In this document: positions 25,279 to 34,790 of the stretch, piece after piece
Position numbering within the stretch: position 1 is the stretch's first letter
Layout: each line of letters opens with the position of its first letter
Source: Aerococcus viridans
GTDB taxonomy: Bacteria; Bacillota; Bacilli; Lactobacillales; Aerococcaceae
DNA length: 64,000 bases
Assembly (NCBI RefSeq): GCF_002871935.1
Contig: NZ_PNHQ01000003.1
Location: 74,164-138,163, forward strand
Direction: 5' to 3'
Translations under genes and position numbers: made by a program
Notes under the pieces: generated by a model
The model's input: only the letters and a program-made list of their open reading frames with translations
Database searches by the model: none
What the model was told of the DNA's origin: nothing

Positions 25279-25910
25279 GATATTTCGTCGCCTTCCTTTA
25301 AATAATTTTCTACAATATCGTCGATAAAGCGGTCTGTTTTTAAATGTTCAGCATTAATAATCGTTTGAATACGTTCTACAGCTGATTGCACATTATCGTT
25401 TTCTACAACGTAGTCATATTGTGTGACTAGTTGTAACTCTTCTCGTGCTTGACGCATCCGCTTTTCAATAACTTCTGGTGCGTCAGTTCCACGATTCACT
25501 ATTCTAGATTCTAGCTCATGCATAGTCGGTGGTGCAAGGAAAATGAATACGCCATCCGGCATACGTCGTTTAACCTGCAAGGCCCCTTGAACCTCTATTT
25601 CAAGAAAAACATCCTTACCTTGTTCAGTCATTTCTTCAACGTATTGAAGGGGTGTTCCATAGTAGTTCCCTACATACTCAGCATACTCCAATAAACGTTC
25701 GTCTTCAATCATACCTTCGAATTGATCACGCGATACGAAGAAGTAGTCCTTCCCATCTTCTTCACCTGGACGTGGTTGTCGGGTTGTTGCAGAAACTGAA
25801 TAATAAAACTGATCATGATTTGTATCAGTCTCAAACAGCGCTTGGCGCACTGTTCCTTTCCCCACACCAGAGGGACCGGATAATACAACTAATAGTCCTT
25901 TCGATTTCAT
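25275..25910 (-). CDS. gmk: Guanylate kinase
   Basis: A 211-residue GMP kinase with P-loop [32 protein letters not shown] (GMP-binding), [13 protein letters not shown] and [13 protein letters not shown]. The start is ATG 25910 after AAAGGTGTTCT; the longer frame to 25979 adds a hydrophobic stretch absent from the family. It makes GDP from GMP. A PurBox-like site lies about 90 bases upstream, so purine supply may control it together with guaD. Confidence 0.95.
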   Translation of the reverse strand: MKSKGLLVVLSGPSGVGKGTVRQALFETDTNHDQFYYSVSATTRQPRPGEEDGKDYFFVSRDQFEGMIEDERLLEYAEYVGNYYGTPLQYVEEMTEQGKDVFLEIEVQGALQVKRRMPDGVFIFLAPPTMHELESRIVNRGTDAPEVIEKRMRQAREELQLVTQYDYVVENDNVQSAVERIQTIINAEHLKTDRFIDDIVENYLKEGDEIS

Positions 25911-25998
25911 AGAACACCTTTCACCCTTCACATTTTTATATAGCATTAATAGTACCACAAATTTTACTATTTTTCTCAATGTCCTGAAGATTTTCTTT

Positions 25999-26012
25999 AA
26001 TGTTCGGATTAA
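25999..26012 (-). promoter_or_regulatory. PurBox-like site upstream of gmk
   Basis: On the minus strand TTAATCCGAACATT matches the PurBox pattern AWWWCCGAACWWT. It lies 89 bases in front of the gmk ATG. Only one box is clear; a second, mirrored box was not found nearby apart from GTTCG words that belong to the LexA sites. Confidence 0.45.
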
Positions 26013-26056
26013 TTTTCAATTAAAATCATACCATATTTAAGCCCCTAAGTAAAAAG

Positions 26057-26134
26057 TGAACAAATGTTCGAAAAAGACTTGCATACCGAACTGACGTTCT
26101 TTATAATGTAAATTGTAAAGCGAACAGACGTTTG
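26057..26134 (+). promoter_or_regulatory. SOS promoter with three LexA/DinR boxes
   Basis: TTGCAT (26079-26084), 17-base spacer and TATAAT (26102-26107) form a strong promoter. Three 14-base boxes of the Gram-positive LexA type flank it: TGAACAAATGTTCG (26057-26070, upstream of -35), CGAACTGACGTTCT (26087-26100, filling the spacer) and CGAACAGACGTTTG (26121-26134, just after the start point). The third fits the CGAACRNRYGTTYG consensus exactly; the others differ at one or two positions. Confidence 0.85.
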
Positions 26135-26199
26135 CTTAAGTGAATGACGTCAAGACGTATCCATTTTTCTAACTACTGTTCAATATGAGGAGGCTTATC

Positions 26200-26592
26200 A
26201 TGCAAAACCCATTATCTTATCACTCCATCCGTAGTCTATTCATTCCAGTTGATCCAATGTTGCTTGATGCTGAACAATCTAGTCAGTCCAATATCCTTTC
26301 TTTCAATAGTGAAGAACGCAAAACGAACAAAAAAAGCAACGTACTTTCAACAATTATGCCCATCAAAGACATTATTCAACAGATCAACTATTCAAATGAA
26401 TTAGCTGAACCCCTATATATTACTGTCACTCGTCAAATCGGTTCTTTGAATACCAAAGATGTTTTATTTGGTATCTTCCGTTCAAAATATACGGATAAAG
26501 ACATTGTACTATTTGAAGACGTGGATAATGATGTGATGCGAATCATTAAAGTAGATGAAATCATGGCTGTTCGTTCTGTTTATACCGAATAA
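26200..26592 (+). CDS. LexA-controlled small protein, possibly YolD-like
   Basis: A 130-residue protein starting MQNPLSYHSIRSLFIPVDPM. The AGGAGG at 26187-26192 fixes ATG 26200 as the start. The first 70 residues look flexible and polar; the last 60 (LYITVTRQIGSLNTKDVLFG ... DIVLFEDVDNDVMRIIKVDEIMAVRSVY) show alternating strands ending in I.VDEI..V, which resembles the YolD-like fold found beside Y-family polymerases. I do not recognise it for certain. No polymerase gene is adjacent. The three-box SOS promoter is the best functional clue. Confidence 0.7.
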   Translation: MQNPLSYHSIRSLFIPVDPMLLDAEQSSQSNILSFNSEERKTNKKSNVLSTIMPIKDIIQQINYSNELAEPLYITVTRQIGSLNTKDVLFGIFRSKYTDKDIVLFEDVDNDVMRIIKVDEIMAVRSVYTE

Positions 26593-26629
26593 AAGAACAA
26601 ACATTATCACCAACAACTTTATAGGACCA

Positions 26630-26658
26630 AAAAACCAGCCATTAGATAGCTGGTTTTT
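26630..26658. terminator. Bidirectional terminator between the SOS gene and cls
   Basis: AAAAACCAGC (26630-26639) and GCTGGTTTTT (26649-26658) form a perfect 10-bp stem with T-runs on both strands, between convergent genes. Confidence 0.9.
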
Positions 26659-26668
26659 CTTTTGACTA

Positions 26669-28117
26669 TTATAGGACTGGTGAGAACAATCTCGAGAATC
26701 CTTGACGGAATTTCTTCCATTTAGTTTGGTTTTCAAAATGTTCCATATCTACATGTGTTGATACCTTTAGGTCATTTTGGAAAATTTCTTCTAGTTTAGT
26801 CACAAGCTTTTGGTCATATACAAAAGCGTTGATTTCAAAATTCAAAGAAAAACTCCGAATATCAAAGTTTGCCGTACCAACGCTAGCCACATGACCGTCA
26901 ACACACACTGTTTTGGCATGTAGAAAGCCATCTTCACGGTATTTATGCACATGAACCCCTGCTGGTAATAAAGATTTTACATAGTATTCCGTAGCCCGAT
27001 ACACTAATGGGTGATCAGGCTTTGAAGGTATCATAATATGTACTTCTACACCTGACAAGGCGGCCATTTCCACTGCCTCAAATACGGCTTCATCAGGAAT
27101 AAAATAAGGGGTTTGAATATAAATATATTTTTCAGCGATGTTAATCATCTGTAGATAACCCATTTTAATTTGGTCAGATTCTTCGTCTGGACCAGATGAG
27201 ACAATCTGCATCGCAGTATCACCCGTGATTTCTGGATCCGGGAAGTATTCATGGTCAAAGTCACTTGGTTTAGCTTTCTTAGAAGCAAACCAGTCTACCA
27301 TAAAACGACTTTGTAAAGTTTTTACAGCGTCTCCTGTAAGGCGAAAATGCGTATCACGCCAATAACCTAAAGGCCCTTTACCAATATATTCCTTGGCCAC
27401 ATTAAATCCGCCAACATAACCAACTAACCCGTCGATGACCACAATTTTTCGGTGGTTACGCCAATTTAGGCGAAAGTTAAAAATAAAGAAGGGACTTTTT
27501 GAGAAGAAACTTTCAAACTGTATCCCTGCTTCTTCCATTCTTTTAATCGATTTCTTACTTAATGATCGACTCCCCACAGCGTCTGCCATCAGTTTAACTT
27601 CTAATCCCGCTTTTGCTCGGTCGATTAAAGCCTCTACTACCCGCATCCCCACTTCATCATCAGTTAAGATGTAATACTGTACGTGAACTGAATCTGTTGC
27701 AGCATAGATATCTGCTACTAGTCTATCCATTTTCTCTTGACCATTAATAAAGATTTCTACCTGATTATTCTCAGTGAGGATTGAGTAATCACTCTTGAAT
27801 AAAAGCCGCATCATCTTTTGAATATCACGTGGGTAGTGGCCAACATTTTTCTGCTTACCATTTCCATTCAAGTACTTTTCTTTTAGTCCGTTTAAACCAT
27901 AGACTTCCTGGTTACGGATTCTAAAGATATTTTTATCAGAAATTTTTCGGCCGACAAAATAATAAATGATAAAACCAATACCTGGTAATAATATGAGCAC
28001 CAATAACCAAGCCCAAATTGTCGCTACTGGACGTTGCTGTCTCAAGACTGTAATTACTGCCGCAATCGTATTTAATACAAATAAAATTAAAATACCATAA
28101 TAAATATATAAACCCAT
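26669..28117 (-). CDS. cls: Cardiolipin synthase (phospholipase D family)
   Basis: A 482-residue Cls2-type enzyme: two N-terminal membrane helices (MGLYIYYGILILFVLNTIAA and VATIWAWLLVLILLPGIGFIIYYFVG), then two HKD motifs, NWRNHRKIVVIDG (about residue 215) and DGFLHAKTVCVDG (about 395). It joins two phosphatidylglycerol molecules to make cardiolipin. The start is ATG 28117, just after AAAAAGGGGAAAAT; the longer frame to 28174 overlaps the upstream terminator hairpin. Confidence 0.95.
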   Translation of the reverse strand: MGLYIYYGILILFVLNTIAAVITVLRQQRPVATIWAWLLVLILLPGIGFIIYYFVGRKISDKNIFRIRNQEVYGLNGLKEKYLNGNGKQKNVGHYPRDIQKMMRLLFKSDYSILTENNQVEIFINGQEKMDRLVADIYAATDSVHVQYYILTDDEVGMRVVEALIDRAKAGLEVKLMADAVGSRSLSKKSIKRMEEAGIQFESFFSKSPFFIFNFRLNWRNHRKIVVIDGLVGYVGGFNVAKEYIGKGPLGYWRDTHFRLTGDAVKTLQSRFMVDWFASKKAKPSDFDHEYFPDPEITGDTAMQIVSSGPDEESDQIKMGYLQMINIAEKYIYIQTPYFIPDEAVFEAVEMAALSGVEVHIMIPSKPDHPLVYRATEYYVKSLLPAGVHVHKYREDGFLHAKTVCVDGHVASVGTANFDIRSFSLNFEINAFVYDQKLVTKLEEIFQNDLKVSTHVDMEHFENQTKWKKFRQGFSRLFSPVL

Positions 28118-28139
28118 ATTTTCCCCTTTTTGAAAAGTA

Positions 28140-28194
28140 AAAGAGCAAACAAAATGGTCGATTGAGAATTTCAAAGACTGGTTGTTTGCTCTTT
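28140..28194 (-). terminator. Terminator downstream of the ThiT-like gene
   Basis: A perfect 13-bp inverted repeat (AAAGAGCAAACAA at 28140-28152, TTGTTTGCTCTTT at 28182-28194) with a 29-base loop and T-rich minus-strand continuation. It ends the rnjB operon before cls. Confidence 0.8.
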
Positions 28195-28236
28195 CTTATT
28201 ATTGATTATGACAACGTATCTTTAGACTAAGTTCAC

Positions 28237-28842
28237 TTAATCATTTAATAAACGTGAACGTTCTTTGCGCGAAATATATGGTGTATTTTTGGGAATCCAA
28301 TATTTCGCGGAAATGTTTAAAATCAATACTAGGATAATTAAAGCTAAAGCTAAGTTAGCCAAGAATGACCATAGCATACTCATCGCATATGTACCATCAG
28401 CCACTTGACCGACATTTAGTACATATTGATTAAAGATGAATTTTAGGATGAAAAATGCGGCAAAAGTCATGATTGTCCCAGTAATCAAGTTTAGGTATAC
28501 ACTAGACATACGTCGGTTAAATAAAGTTCGCTGTAAGTTTCGGGCAAACTTACCTGATAATCCAACCATAGATGTTTGAATGGCATTAGCCACTAGCACC
28601 ATCCACTCTGTTTCTACATGCTCTACTTGTAAATACCCCACTACTGCACCTAGTACAAAACCAGCGATAAAGCCTGCTGTTGATCCTCTTCTAAATGAAT
28701 AGAAAACCAATAGGGTTAATGAAATCGCTACGGTAATATTGGCACTTGTAATGGTCTCTGGGAAGATGCTTTCAATTAATAAAGCTAGGATGACAAATAA
28801 TAATCCTTCAACCCAGACGACTAATTTTTGTGACGCGTTCAT
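28237..28842 (-). CDS. ThiT-like membrane protein (ECF S component)
   Basis: A 201-residue protein with six predicted membrane helices. FYSFRRGSTAGFIAGFVLGAVVGYL matches the L(R)RGxxAG...GxxxG block of the thiamine S component ThiT and the overall layout agrees. The EYxxAPxSLG and Trp/Glu thiamine-binding residues I recall from lactococcal ThiT are not seen, so the ligand is uncertain. It starts 12 bases after rnjB and shares its operon; no thiamine riboswitch precedes it. Shine-Dalgarno AAGGGGG is clear. Confidence 0.6.
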   Translation of the reverse strand: MNASQKLVVWVEGLLFVILALLIESIFPETITSANITVAISLTLLVFYSFRRGSTAGFIAGFVLGAVVGYLQVEHVETEWMVLVANAIQTSMVGLSGKFARNLQRTLFNRRMSSVYLNLITGTIMTFAAFFILKFIFNQYVLNVGQVADGTYAMSMLWSFLANLALALIILVLILNISAKYWIPKNTPYISRKERSRLLND

Positions 28843-28853
28843 ACCGAACCCCC

Positions 28854-30557
28854 TTAGTGATGTTTCCCTTTTTTCTTATCTTTTTTGTCAGGATGATAGT
28901 TTGAAGCTTCCATAATGACTGGTAAAATCATCGGACGACGTTGTGTTTCACTATATAATTTCTTACTTAGTGCATCACGAATGTCACCTTTCAATTTAGA
29001 CCATTCGAAGTTCTTGTCTTTAAGATTTTCCTCTGTCACTTCAACGACCACCGCTTTTGATTCATCTAATAAGGTTTCAGAAGCCTTCATATAGATAAAA
29101 CCACGAGAAATAATTTCTGGACCAGATAAAATCTTACCTAGACGACGCGAAATGGTTAAAACAACCAAGAAAATACCGTCTTCAGATAAAATACGGCGGT
29201 CACGAAGAACAATATTGCCAATATCGCCGACACCAGAACCATCAATCAGTACATTTGAAGCCGGTACAACACCACCAATATGGATATTGCCGTCTTTATA
29301 GGTCAAGATATCCCCTTTGTCTAATAAGAAGACATGGTCTTCTGGAATACCTACCTCTGTCGCCAAATGTTTATGGGCTGACATTAGACGGTATTCACCT
29401 GAAATAGGCACCACATATTGTGGTTTCAATAAGCTAATCATTAATTGTAAGTCTTTTGGACTCGCATGGCCACTTGATGCGTAAGCTTGCGCTAATTCAA
29501 CCACTTCACCGCCTGCACGGTAGACATCATTTTTCGTTTCTGCGACCACTTTCTCCATATCATAAGAAGGTGTTGTCACAATAATAACCTTATCCCCGTC
29601 TTTAATAGAGACTGTTGTGTGGCGATTTGAAGCCATTTTTTGTAAGGTGATTAATGGTTCACCAGATTTTCCAGTTTCTAGGAAAATAATCTCATCATCT
29701 TCAAAACGATCCAGGTCCTTTAAGTTGGCAATCAAGTCTTTTGACGGAATCGATAGTTTGCCTAAGCGAATAGCAACGTCGATAATTTCCTCTAGTTCAG
29801 TATCATCTAAGAAAACACGGCGCCCTAGTTTACTTGCAACATCTAGAACCTGTTGAATACGCATCAAGTTTGAAGCTACTGCCGCAACGATCACACGACC
29901 TTTAGCATTACGCACTTCCGTCAACAAACCTTGTTCAATTTCAATTTCAGTGGCGTTTGGTCTCATATTTTCTGCTGCATTAGAATCGGATAGTAAGGCG
30001 AATACGCCGTCACGACCAATCTCAACAATACGAGAAAAGTCTGTTTTATAGGCATCTGAAACGGTCATATCAAACTTGAAGTCACCAGTATAAACGATTG
30101 ACCCTTCTGGTGTAACGACTTCAATTCCTACTGATTCAGGTACAGAATGGGTGGTTTTAAAGAATTTAATCACGACATTACCAAAATCGATTTCATTCTC
30201 TTCTGAAATAATATGAAAATCTTGATAATTCTTCAAACCAATTTTCTTTGCTTGAATTTTCGCTAATTCAATCGTTAATTCAGTACCAAACACAGGTACT
30301 TGAATATCTTTTAGTAAATACGGTAAAGCGCCAATAGCATCCGCATGACCGTGGGTTAGAAATACCCCTGCTACACGGTCTTGGTTTTCTTTTAAGTATG
30401 TAAAGTCTGGAATCATCATGTCGATTCCTAATAATTCATCTGGTGGGTATACAAGACCACAATCTAAGACATAGATTGCTTCGTCAACTTCAACTAGGTA
30501 CATGTTTTTCCCGTTTTCACGGACACCACCCAGAGCGATGATATTGATATCACTCAT
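28854..30557 (-). CDS. rnjB: Ribonuclease J2
   Basis: A 567-residue beta-CASP metallo-beta-lactamase RNase. The metal motif is HGHADAIGA, in which the second Asp-His of the canonical HGHEDHIGG (RNase J1) is replaced, the mark of the J2 paralogue. GDFKFDMTVSD, LLSDSNAAENM and the C-terminal beta-CASP block SSGHASPKDLQLMI follow. J2 usually forms a complex with J1 and is weakly active alone; it acts in mRNA decay and 5' end trimming. The short His-rich end is KKDKKKGKHH. Shine-Dalgarno TTAGGAGG precedes ATG 30557. Confidence 0.93.
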   Translation of the reverse strand: MSDINIIALGGVRENGKNMYLVEVDEAIYVLDCGLVYPPDELLGIDMMIPDFTYLKENQDRVAGVFLTHGHADAIGALPYLLKDIQVPVFGTELTIELAKIQAKKIGLKNYQDFHIISEENEIDFGNVVIKFFKTTHSVPESVGIEVVTPEGSIVYTGDFKFDMTVSDAYKTDFSRIVEIGRDGVFALLSDSNAAENMRPNATEIEIEQGLLTEVRNAKGRVIVAAVASNLMRIQQVLDVASKLGRRVFLDDTELEEIIDVAIRLGKLSIPSKDLIANLKDLDRFEDDEIIFLETGKSGEPLITLQKMASNRHTTVSIKDGDKVIIVTTPSYDMEKVVAETKNDVYRAGGEVVELAQAYASSGHASPKDLQLMISLLKPQYVVPISGEYRLMSAHKHLATEVGIPEDHVFLLDKGDILTYKDGNIHIGGVVPASNVLIDGSGVGDIGNIVLRDRRILSEDGIFLVVLTISRRLGKILSGPEIISRGFIYMKASETLLDESKAVVVEVTEENLKDKNFEWSKLKGDIRDALSKKLYSETQRRPMILPVIMEASNYHPDKKDKKKGKHH

Positions 30558-30626
30558 CCTTTTGCCTCCTAATATATTGGATTTTTAATTAAGTCTGGCT
30601 GCACGCTAAATAGTTAATGCAACCTG

Positions 30627-30663
30627 TATCCAAGCTGACGCAAATTGTTAGTCAGCTTGGATA
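30627..30663. repeat. Perfect 13-bp inverted repeat between asd and rnjB
   Basis: TATCCAAGCTGAC (30627-30639) and GTCAGCTTGGATA (30651-30663) enclose 11 bases. It has no T-run on the minus strand, so it is not a plain terminator. It could be an operator or a stable 5' leader hairpin of rnjB. Confidence 0.7.
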
Positions 30664-30675
30664 TATTCTTCACTC

Positions 30676-30717
30676 AAAAAAAATGCGGTGCAATGACGCT
30701 TCGCTACATTGCCCGCA
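30676..30717 (-). terminator. asd terminator
   Basis: On the minus strand TGCGGGCAATG pairs with CATTGCACCGCA (stem 30684-30717) and is followed by eight T residues (A-run 30676-30683), 26 bases after the asd stop. Confidence 0.9.
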
Positions 30718-30743
30718 CATCGCTAGTTTAAGTATAACATAAA

Positions 30744-31787
30744 CTAGATTAATTTATCAGCTACCATTTGTTCTGCAATCTGAATTGAATTCAACGCTGC
30801 ACCCTTCCATAAGTTGTCAGAAACAACCCACATATGGAATCCACGTGGGAAGTCTAAATCTTTACGGATTCGCCCAACAAATGTTTCAGTTTTCTTCTCA
30901 GCATTCACCGCTTGAGGATAAAGTTGTTGGTTGATATCATCTTCCAATCCAACACCAGGTGCGTTTCGTAAAACATTTTGGATATCTTCAATTGTCACGT
31001 CATCCTTATCTACTTCAAAGTAAACAGACTCTGAGTGACCATAAACAACCGGTACACGCACACATGTTGCAGATACCCCTATTGTATCATCACCTAAGAT
31101 CTTTTTGGTTTCATTGGTCATCTTCATTTCTTCATAAGTATAGTGGTTGTCTTGGAATTTATCGATTTGCGGCAATACATTATAAGCCATTTGATAATGT
31201 TTCTCATCACCACCAACTGGTAAGATACCAGGAGATTGAATGTCATTACCTGCTTCAATATCACGGTATTGTTGACGCATTTCTTCAATAGCTGTCGTCC
31301 CTGCACCTGATACCGCTTGGTAAGTAGATACGATCACACGGTCTAAACCAAAAGCATCCCGGATTGGGTTTAAAGCCACAACCATTTGAATGGTTGAACA
31401 GTTAGGGTTCGCAATCAAGCCATGATGGTCTTTCAATGCTTGTGGATTTACCTCTGGCACTACTAACGGCGTATTTTCATCCATACGGAAGGCAGATGTA
31501 TTATCAATTACAACTGCACCTGCATCAATAGCTGCTTGACTAAATTCAATTGAACGGTCTCCACCAGCTGAGAAAAAGGCAATATCCACGCCTTCAAAAG
31601 CATCTTTCGTCAATTCTTCAACAACATAGTGCTTATCGCCTACTGGTAACGTTTTACCTGCTGAACGTGCTGATGCTAATAATTTAATATTTTTTACTGG
31701 GAAATTTGCTTTTGCAAGTAAGTGCCGTAATTGTTCCCCAACTGCACCTGTTGCCCCAACAATTGCTACATTATACTCTTTTGCCAT
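30744..31787 (-). CDS. asd: Aspartate-semialdehyde dehydrogenase
   Basis: A 347-residue Asd with NADP-binding [18 protein letters not shown], the active-site cysteine block [14 protein letters not shown] (about residue 128), and the substrate-binding [18 protein letters not shown]. It reduces aspartyl phosphate to aspartate semialdehyde for lysine/DAP, threonine and methionine synthesis. It stands alone between terminators, with no lysine genes next to it in this window. Confidence 0.95.
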   Translation of the reverse strand: MAKEYNVAIVGATGAVGEQLRHLLAKANFPVKNIKLLASARSAGKTLPVGDKHYVVEELTKDAFEGVDIAFFSAGGDRSIEFSQAAIDAGAVVIDNTSAFRMDENTPLVVPEVNPQALKDHHGLIANPNCSTIQMVVALNPIRDAFGLDRVIVSTYQAVSGAGTTAIEEMRQQYRDIEAGNDIQSPGILPVGGDEKHYQMAYNVLPQIDKFQDNHYTYEEMKMTNETKKILGDDTIGVSATCVRVPVVYGHSESVYFEVDKDDVTIEDIQNVLRNAPGVGLEDDINQQLYPQAVNAEKKTETFVGRIRKDLDFPRGFHMWVVSDNLWKGAALNSIQIAEQMVADKLI

Positions 31788-31948
31788 AATTGATTCATCC
31801 TTTTATTTATATTCGATAGCATGCGCATTCACTTTATTATTCTATCAAAGCTTAGTCTATTTCTCAATGAAAATGACAAAATTATGAAATAAAAATGAGA
31901 AAACACTCAAATAACACAAAAGATGCGCTATTTTCAATATCCCAATAT

Positions 31949-31978
31949 AAAAAACGCACCCAATAAAAATTGGATGCG
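31949..31978 (-). terminator. pnp terminator
   Basis: On the minus strand CGCATCCAAT and ATTGGGTGCG form a 10-bp stem with a 4-base loop followed by TTTTTT, 19 bases after the pnp stop. Confidence 0.9.
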
Positions 31979-31996
31979 GACTAAAATATTCGCCTA

Positions 31997-34105
31997 TTAT
32001 TCTGCGTCTAGATCTTTCATTGTCAAGTTGATACGACCACGGTTGTCGATTTCTGTCACTTTCACACGGACTTTATCGCCTAGTGAAACAACATCTTCAA
32101 CATTGTTGGTACGCTCTTTTTGTAGTTGAGAAATATGCACTAAACCGTCTTTACCTTTAGCAATTTCTACAAAAGCACCGAATTTTTCAATGCGTTTGAC
32201 AGTACCTTCGTATACTTGTCCTGCTTCAACTTTCAGGGTTAATTCAGCGATAATTTCTTTAGCGCGTTGAATCATTTCTGCGTTATCTGAAGCGATATTG
32301 ATACTACCTTCTTGGTCGATATCAATTTTAACACCTGTTTCATCGATAATTTTGTTGATGGTATCGCCACCTTTACCGATAACCACTTTAATGTCCTCTG
32401 GATCAATTTGCATTTGCTCAATTTTTGGTGCGTAAGGACTTAATTCACTACGAGGTGCATCAATTGCAGTCGCTAAGTGACCTAAGATTTCAATACGTGC
32501 TTTATGGGCTTGGTCTAAAGCTTCCCGTAAGATTTGTTCTGTAATACCTTTAATCTTGATATCCATTTGTAAAGCAGTAATACCATTTTCTGTACCAGCT
32601 ACTTTAAAGTCCATGTCTCCTAAATGATCTTCTAGACCTTGGATATCGGTTAAGACTGTATAGTTTTCTTCGTCTTCATCCATGATAAGCCCCATAGCAA
32701 TCCCAGCAACTGGCGCTTTAATTGGCACACCTGCGTCCATAAGCGCTAAAGTACCTGCACAAATAGATGCTTGTGATGATGAACCATTAGATTCCAATAC
32801 TTCAGCAACTAAGCGGATGGCATAAGGGAAGTCTTCTTCACTCGGCAATACTTCGTTTAAGGCACGGTAGCCTAAAGCACCGTGACCAATTTCACGACGG
32901 CCAGGTGAACCGTAACGACCAGTTGAACCCACAGAGTATTGAGGGAAGTTGTAGTGGTGCATGAAACGTTGGGTAACATCACCAGATAAACCATCAATAC
33001 GTTGTTCTTCAGATAATGGTGCTAATGTCGCTACTGATAAAGCTTGGGTTTGTCCACGAGTGAATAAACCAGAACCGTGAGTACGTGGTAATAAGCCTAC
33101 TTCTGAAGCTAGGGGACGGATTTCGTCAATTTTACGACCATCAGGACGTACTTTATCGTCAGTAATTAAACGACGAACTTCCTTATATTCTAATTGATCA
33201 GCAATTTGACGGACTTGATCCATTAAGGTCTCAACATCTTCATGTTCTGCATATAATTCACTGTAGTAATCAATAATTGCCGTTTTCACTGCTTCAATGC
33301 TTTCTTCACGTTCCAATTTATCAAAGGTTTGGATCGCCTCTACCATTTGTTGGTTATATTGTGCTGTTACTTCAGCAACCAATACATGGTCCGGTGTATT
33401 TAATTGGACATCCATCTTCTCTTGGCCAACTTTTTCACGGATTTCATCTTGGAAGTAGCATAATTCACGGATTGAAGTGTGTCCAAACATTAAGGCTTCA
33501 AGCATTTCTGTTTCAGATAATTCAGCAGCTGAAGACTCTACCATGTTGATGGCATCTTTAGAACCTGCAACAATTAAATCTAAGTCAGATTGGGCTTGTT
33601 GTTCCACAGTTGGGTTGATGACAAAATCACCGTTTACACGACCAACATTTACCCCTGCAATCGGACCGTCAAAAGGAATATCAGAGATTGTTAGCGCCGC
33701 TGATGAACCAAACATTGCAGCCATTTCTGGTGAACAGTCTGGATCCACTGATAAAACAGTATTGATAACTTGCACTTCGTTGGTAAATCCTTCATCAAAC
33801 ATTGGTCGAATTGGACGGTCAATCAATCGTGCAGTTAATGTTGCATGTTCACTTGGACGTCCTTCCCTTTTAATGTAACCACCAGGAATTTTACCTACTG
33901 CGTACATTTTTTCTTCATAGTTCACTTGTAATGGGAAGAAGTCTTGCCCTGGCTTAGCTTCTTTCGCCCCTACTACGGCAGTTAATACGACAGTATCCCC
34001 GTAACGAACCAAGACTGCTGCATTAGCTTGTTTAGCTACTTGACCGTATTCAATTGATAATGGGCGACCAGCCCAATTCATTTTAAAAACTTGCTTTTCT
34101 TCCAT
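31997..34105 (-). CDS. pnp: Polynucleotide phosphorylase
   Basis: A 702-residue PNPase: two RNase PH domains (about 10-220 and 310-545, the second with [14 protein letters not shown] and [24 protein letters not shown]), an alpha-helical linker, a KH domain ([19 protein letters not shown], about 565) and an S1 domain ([28 protein letters not shown], about 625). It degrades RNA 3' to 5' phosphorolytically. The 5' leader holds a long stem that may be the target of autoregulation. Confidence 0.96.
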   Translation of the reverse strand: MEEKQVFKMNWAGRPLSIEYGQVAKQANAAVLVRYGDTVVLTAVVGAKEAKPGQDFFPLQVNYEEKMYAVGKIPGGYIKREGRPSEHATLTARLIDRPIRPMFDEGFTNEVQVINTVLSVDPDCSPEMAAMFGSSAALTISDIPFDGPIAGVNVGRVNGDFVINPTVEQQAQSDLDLIVAGSKDAINMVESSAAELSETEMLEALMFGHTSIRELCYFQDEIREKVGQEKMDVQLNTPDHVLVAEVTAQYNQQMVEAIQTFDKLEREESIEAVKTAIIDYYSELYAEHEDVETLMDQVRQIADQLEYKEVRRLITDDKVRPDGRKIDEIRPLASEVGLLPRTHGSGLFTRGQTQALSVATLAPLSEEQRIDGLSGDVTQRFMHHYNFPQYSVGSTGRYGSPGRREIGHGALGYRALNEVLPSEEDFPYAIRLVAEVLESNGSSSQASICAGTLALMDAGVPIKAPVAGIAMGLIMDEDEENYTVLTDIQGLEDHLGDMDFKVAGTENGITALQMDIKIKGITEQILREALDQAHKARIEILGHLATAIDAPRSELSPYAPKIEQMQIDPEDIKVVIGKGGDTINKIIDETGVKIDIDQEGSINIASDNAEMIQRAKEIIAELTLKVEAGQVYEGTVKRIEKFGAFVEIAKGKDGLVHISQLQKERTNNVEDVVSLGDKVRVKVTEIDNRGRINLTMKDLDAE

Positions 34106-34134
34106 GTCTTAACATGCTCCTTTACTTGCTTACT

Positions 34135-34216
34135 GCCAACAAGTTTGCTACTAAACAAATTTCTAAGATCAAGTTTTGATGCTCACAAATTTGTATAGTA
34201 GTAATCAACTGTTGGC
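34135..34216 (-). promoter_or_regulatory. Long imperfect hairpin in the pnp leader
   Basis: The arms at 34135-34162 and 34187-34216 pair over nearly 28 positions: GCCAACA-GTT, CTACTA and ACAAATTT blocks match their complements with a few bulges, around a 24-base loop. It begins 30 bases upstream of the pnp ATG, after the rpsO terminator, so it lies in the pnp 5' leader. Confidence 0.7.
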
Positions 34217-34268
34217 GTGTTTATTCCATACCTGTCCATTTTCCTATAAAAAGGATGAAAAATCAATA

Positions 34269-34296
34269 AAAGCGAGACACAAACGCATCTCGCTTT
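34269..34296 (-). terminator. rpsO terminator
   Basis: AAAGCGAGA (34269-34277) and TCTCGCTTT (34288-34296) form a 9-bp stem followed by T-rich minus-strand sequence, 20 bases after the rpsO stop. Confidence 0.8.
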
Positions 34297-34315
34297 AAAT
34301 TTATATTTATAAGTA

Positions 34316-34585
34316 TTAACGACGTAAGCCTAAAGCTTTGATTAATTCACGGTAACGTTGAACATCTTTGTTACGTAAGTAAGATAACAAGTTACGACGG
34401 TGACCAACTTTTTTCATTAAACCACGGTATGAATGGTGGTCTTTTTTGTGCGTATGTGCATGTTCGTTAAGCGCATTGATCTCTTCAGTTAAGATAGCGA
34501 TTTGCACCTCTGGGCTACCAGTATCTCCTTCGTGACGCGCAAATTGTTGGATTAATTCGTTTTTACGTTCTTTTGAAATTGCCAT
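34316..34585 (-). CDS. rpsO: 30S ribosomal protein S15
   Basis: An 89-residue S15, [20 protein letters not shown] ... [24 protein letters not shown], full length with the [12 protein letters not shown] and HRNLLSYL blocks that bind 16S rRNA helix 22. It precedes pnp as in most bacteria. The leader from the promoter at 34669 is about 75 bases and carries CCAACGCTTGG-type folding potential, so S15 autoregulation is possible. Confidence 0.97.
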   Translation of the reverse strand: MAISKERKNELIQQFARHEGDTGSPEVQIAILTEEINALNEHAHTHKKDHHSYRGLMKKVGHRRNLLSYLRNKDVQRYRELIKALGLRR

Positions 34586-34668
34586 GTGACAACACCTCTC
34601 TCTTCATATTCGCCGTAAACCGCGCCAAGCGTTGGTGATTCAACTTGCGAAGTAAACGGTCATTAAAC

Positions 34669-34697
34669 ATTATACACACCGTAAGCTTTGAATGCAA
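34669..34697 (-). promoter_or_regulatory. rpsO promoter
   Basis: On the minus strand TTGCAT (34692-34697), 17-base spacer and TATAAT (34669-34674) give a near-consensus promoter about 84 bases before the rpsO start. Confidence 0.75.
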
Positions 34698-34790
34698 ATA
34701 AATTCTTTAGGTAAATTTCAGCCTTTAGTCTCTTGCGAAATATTCATACTATATATACAATAGAGCATAATATCGACATGGAGGCAGGCA

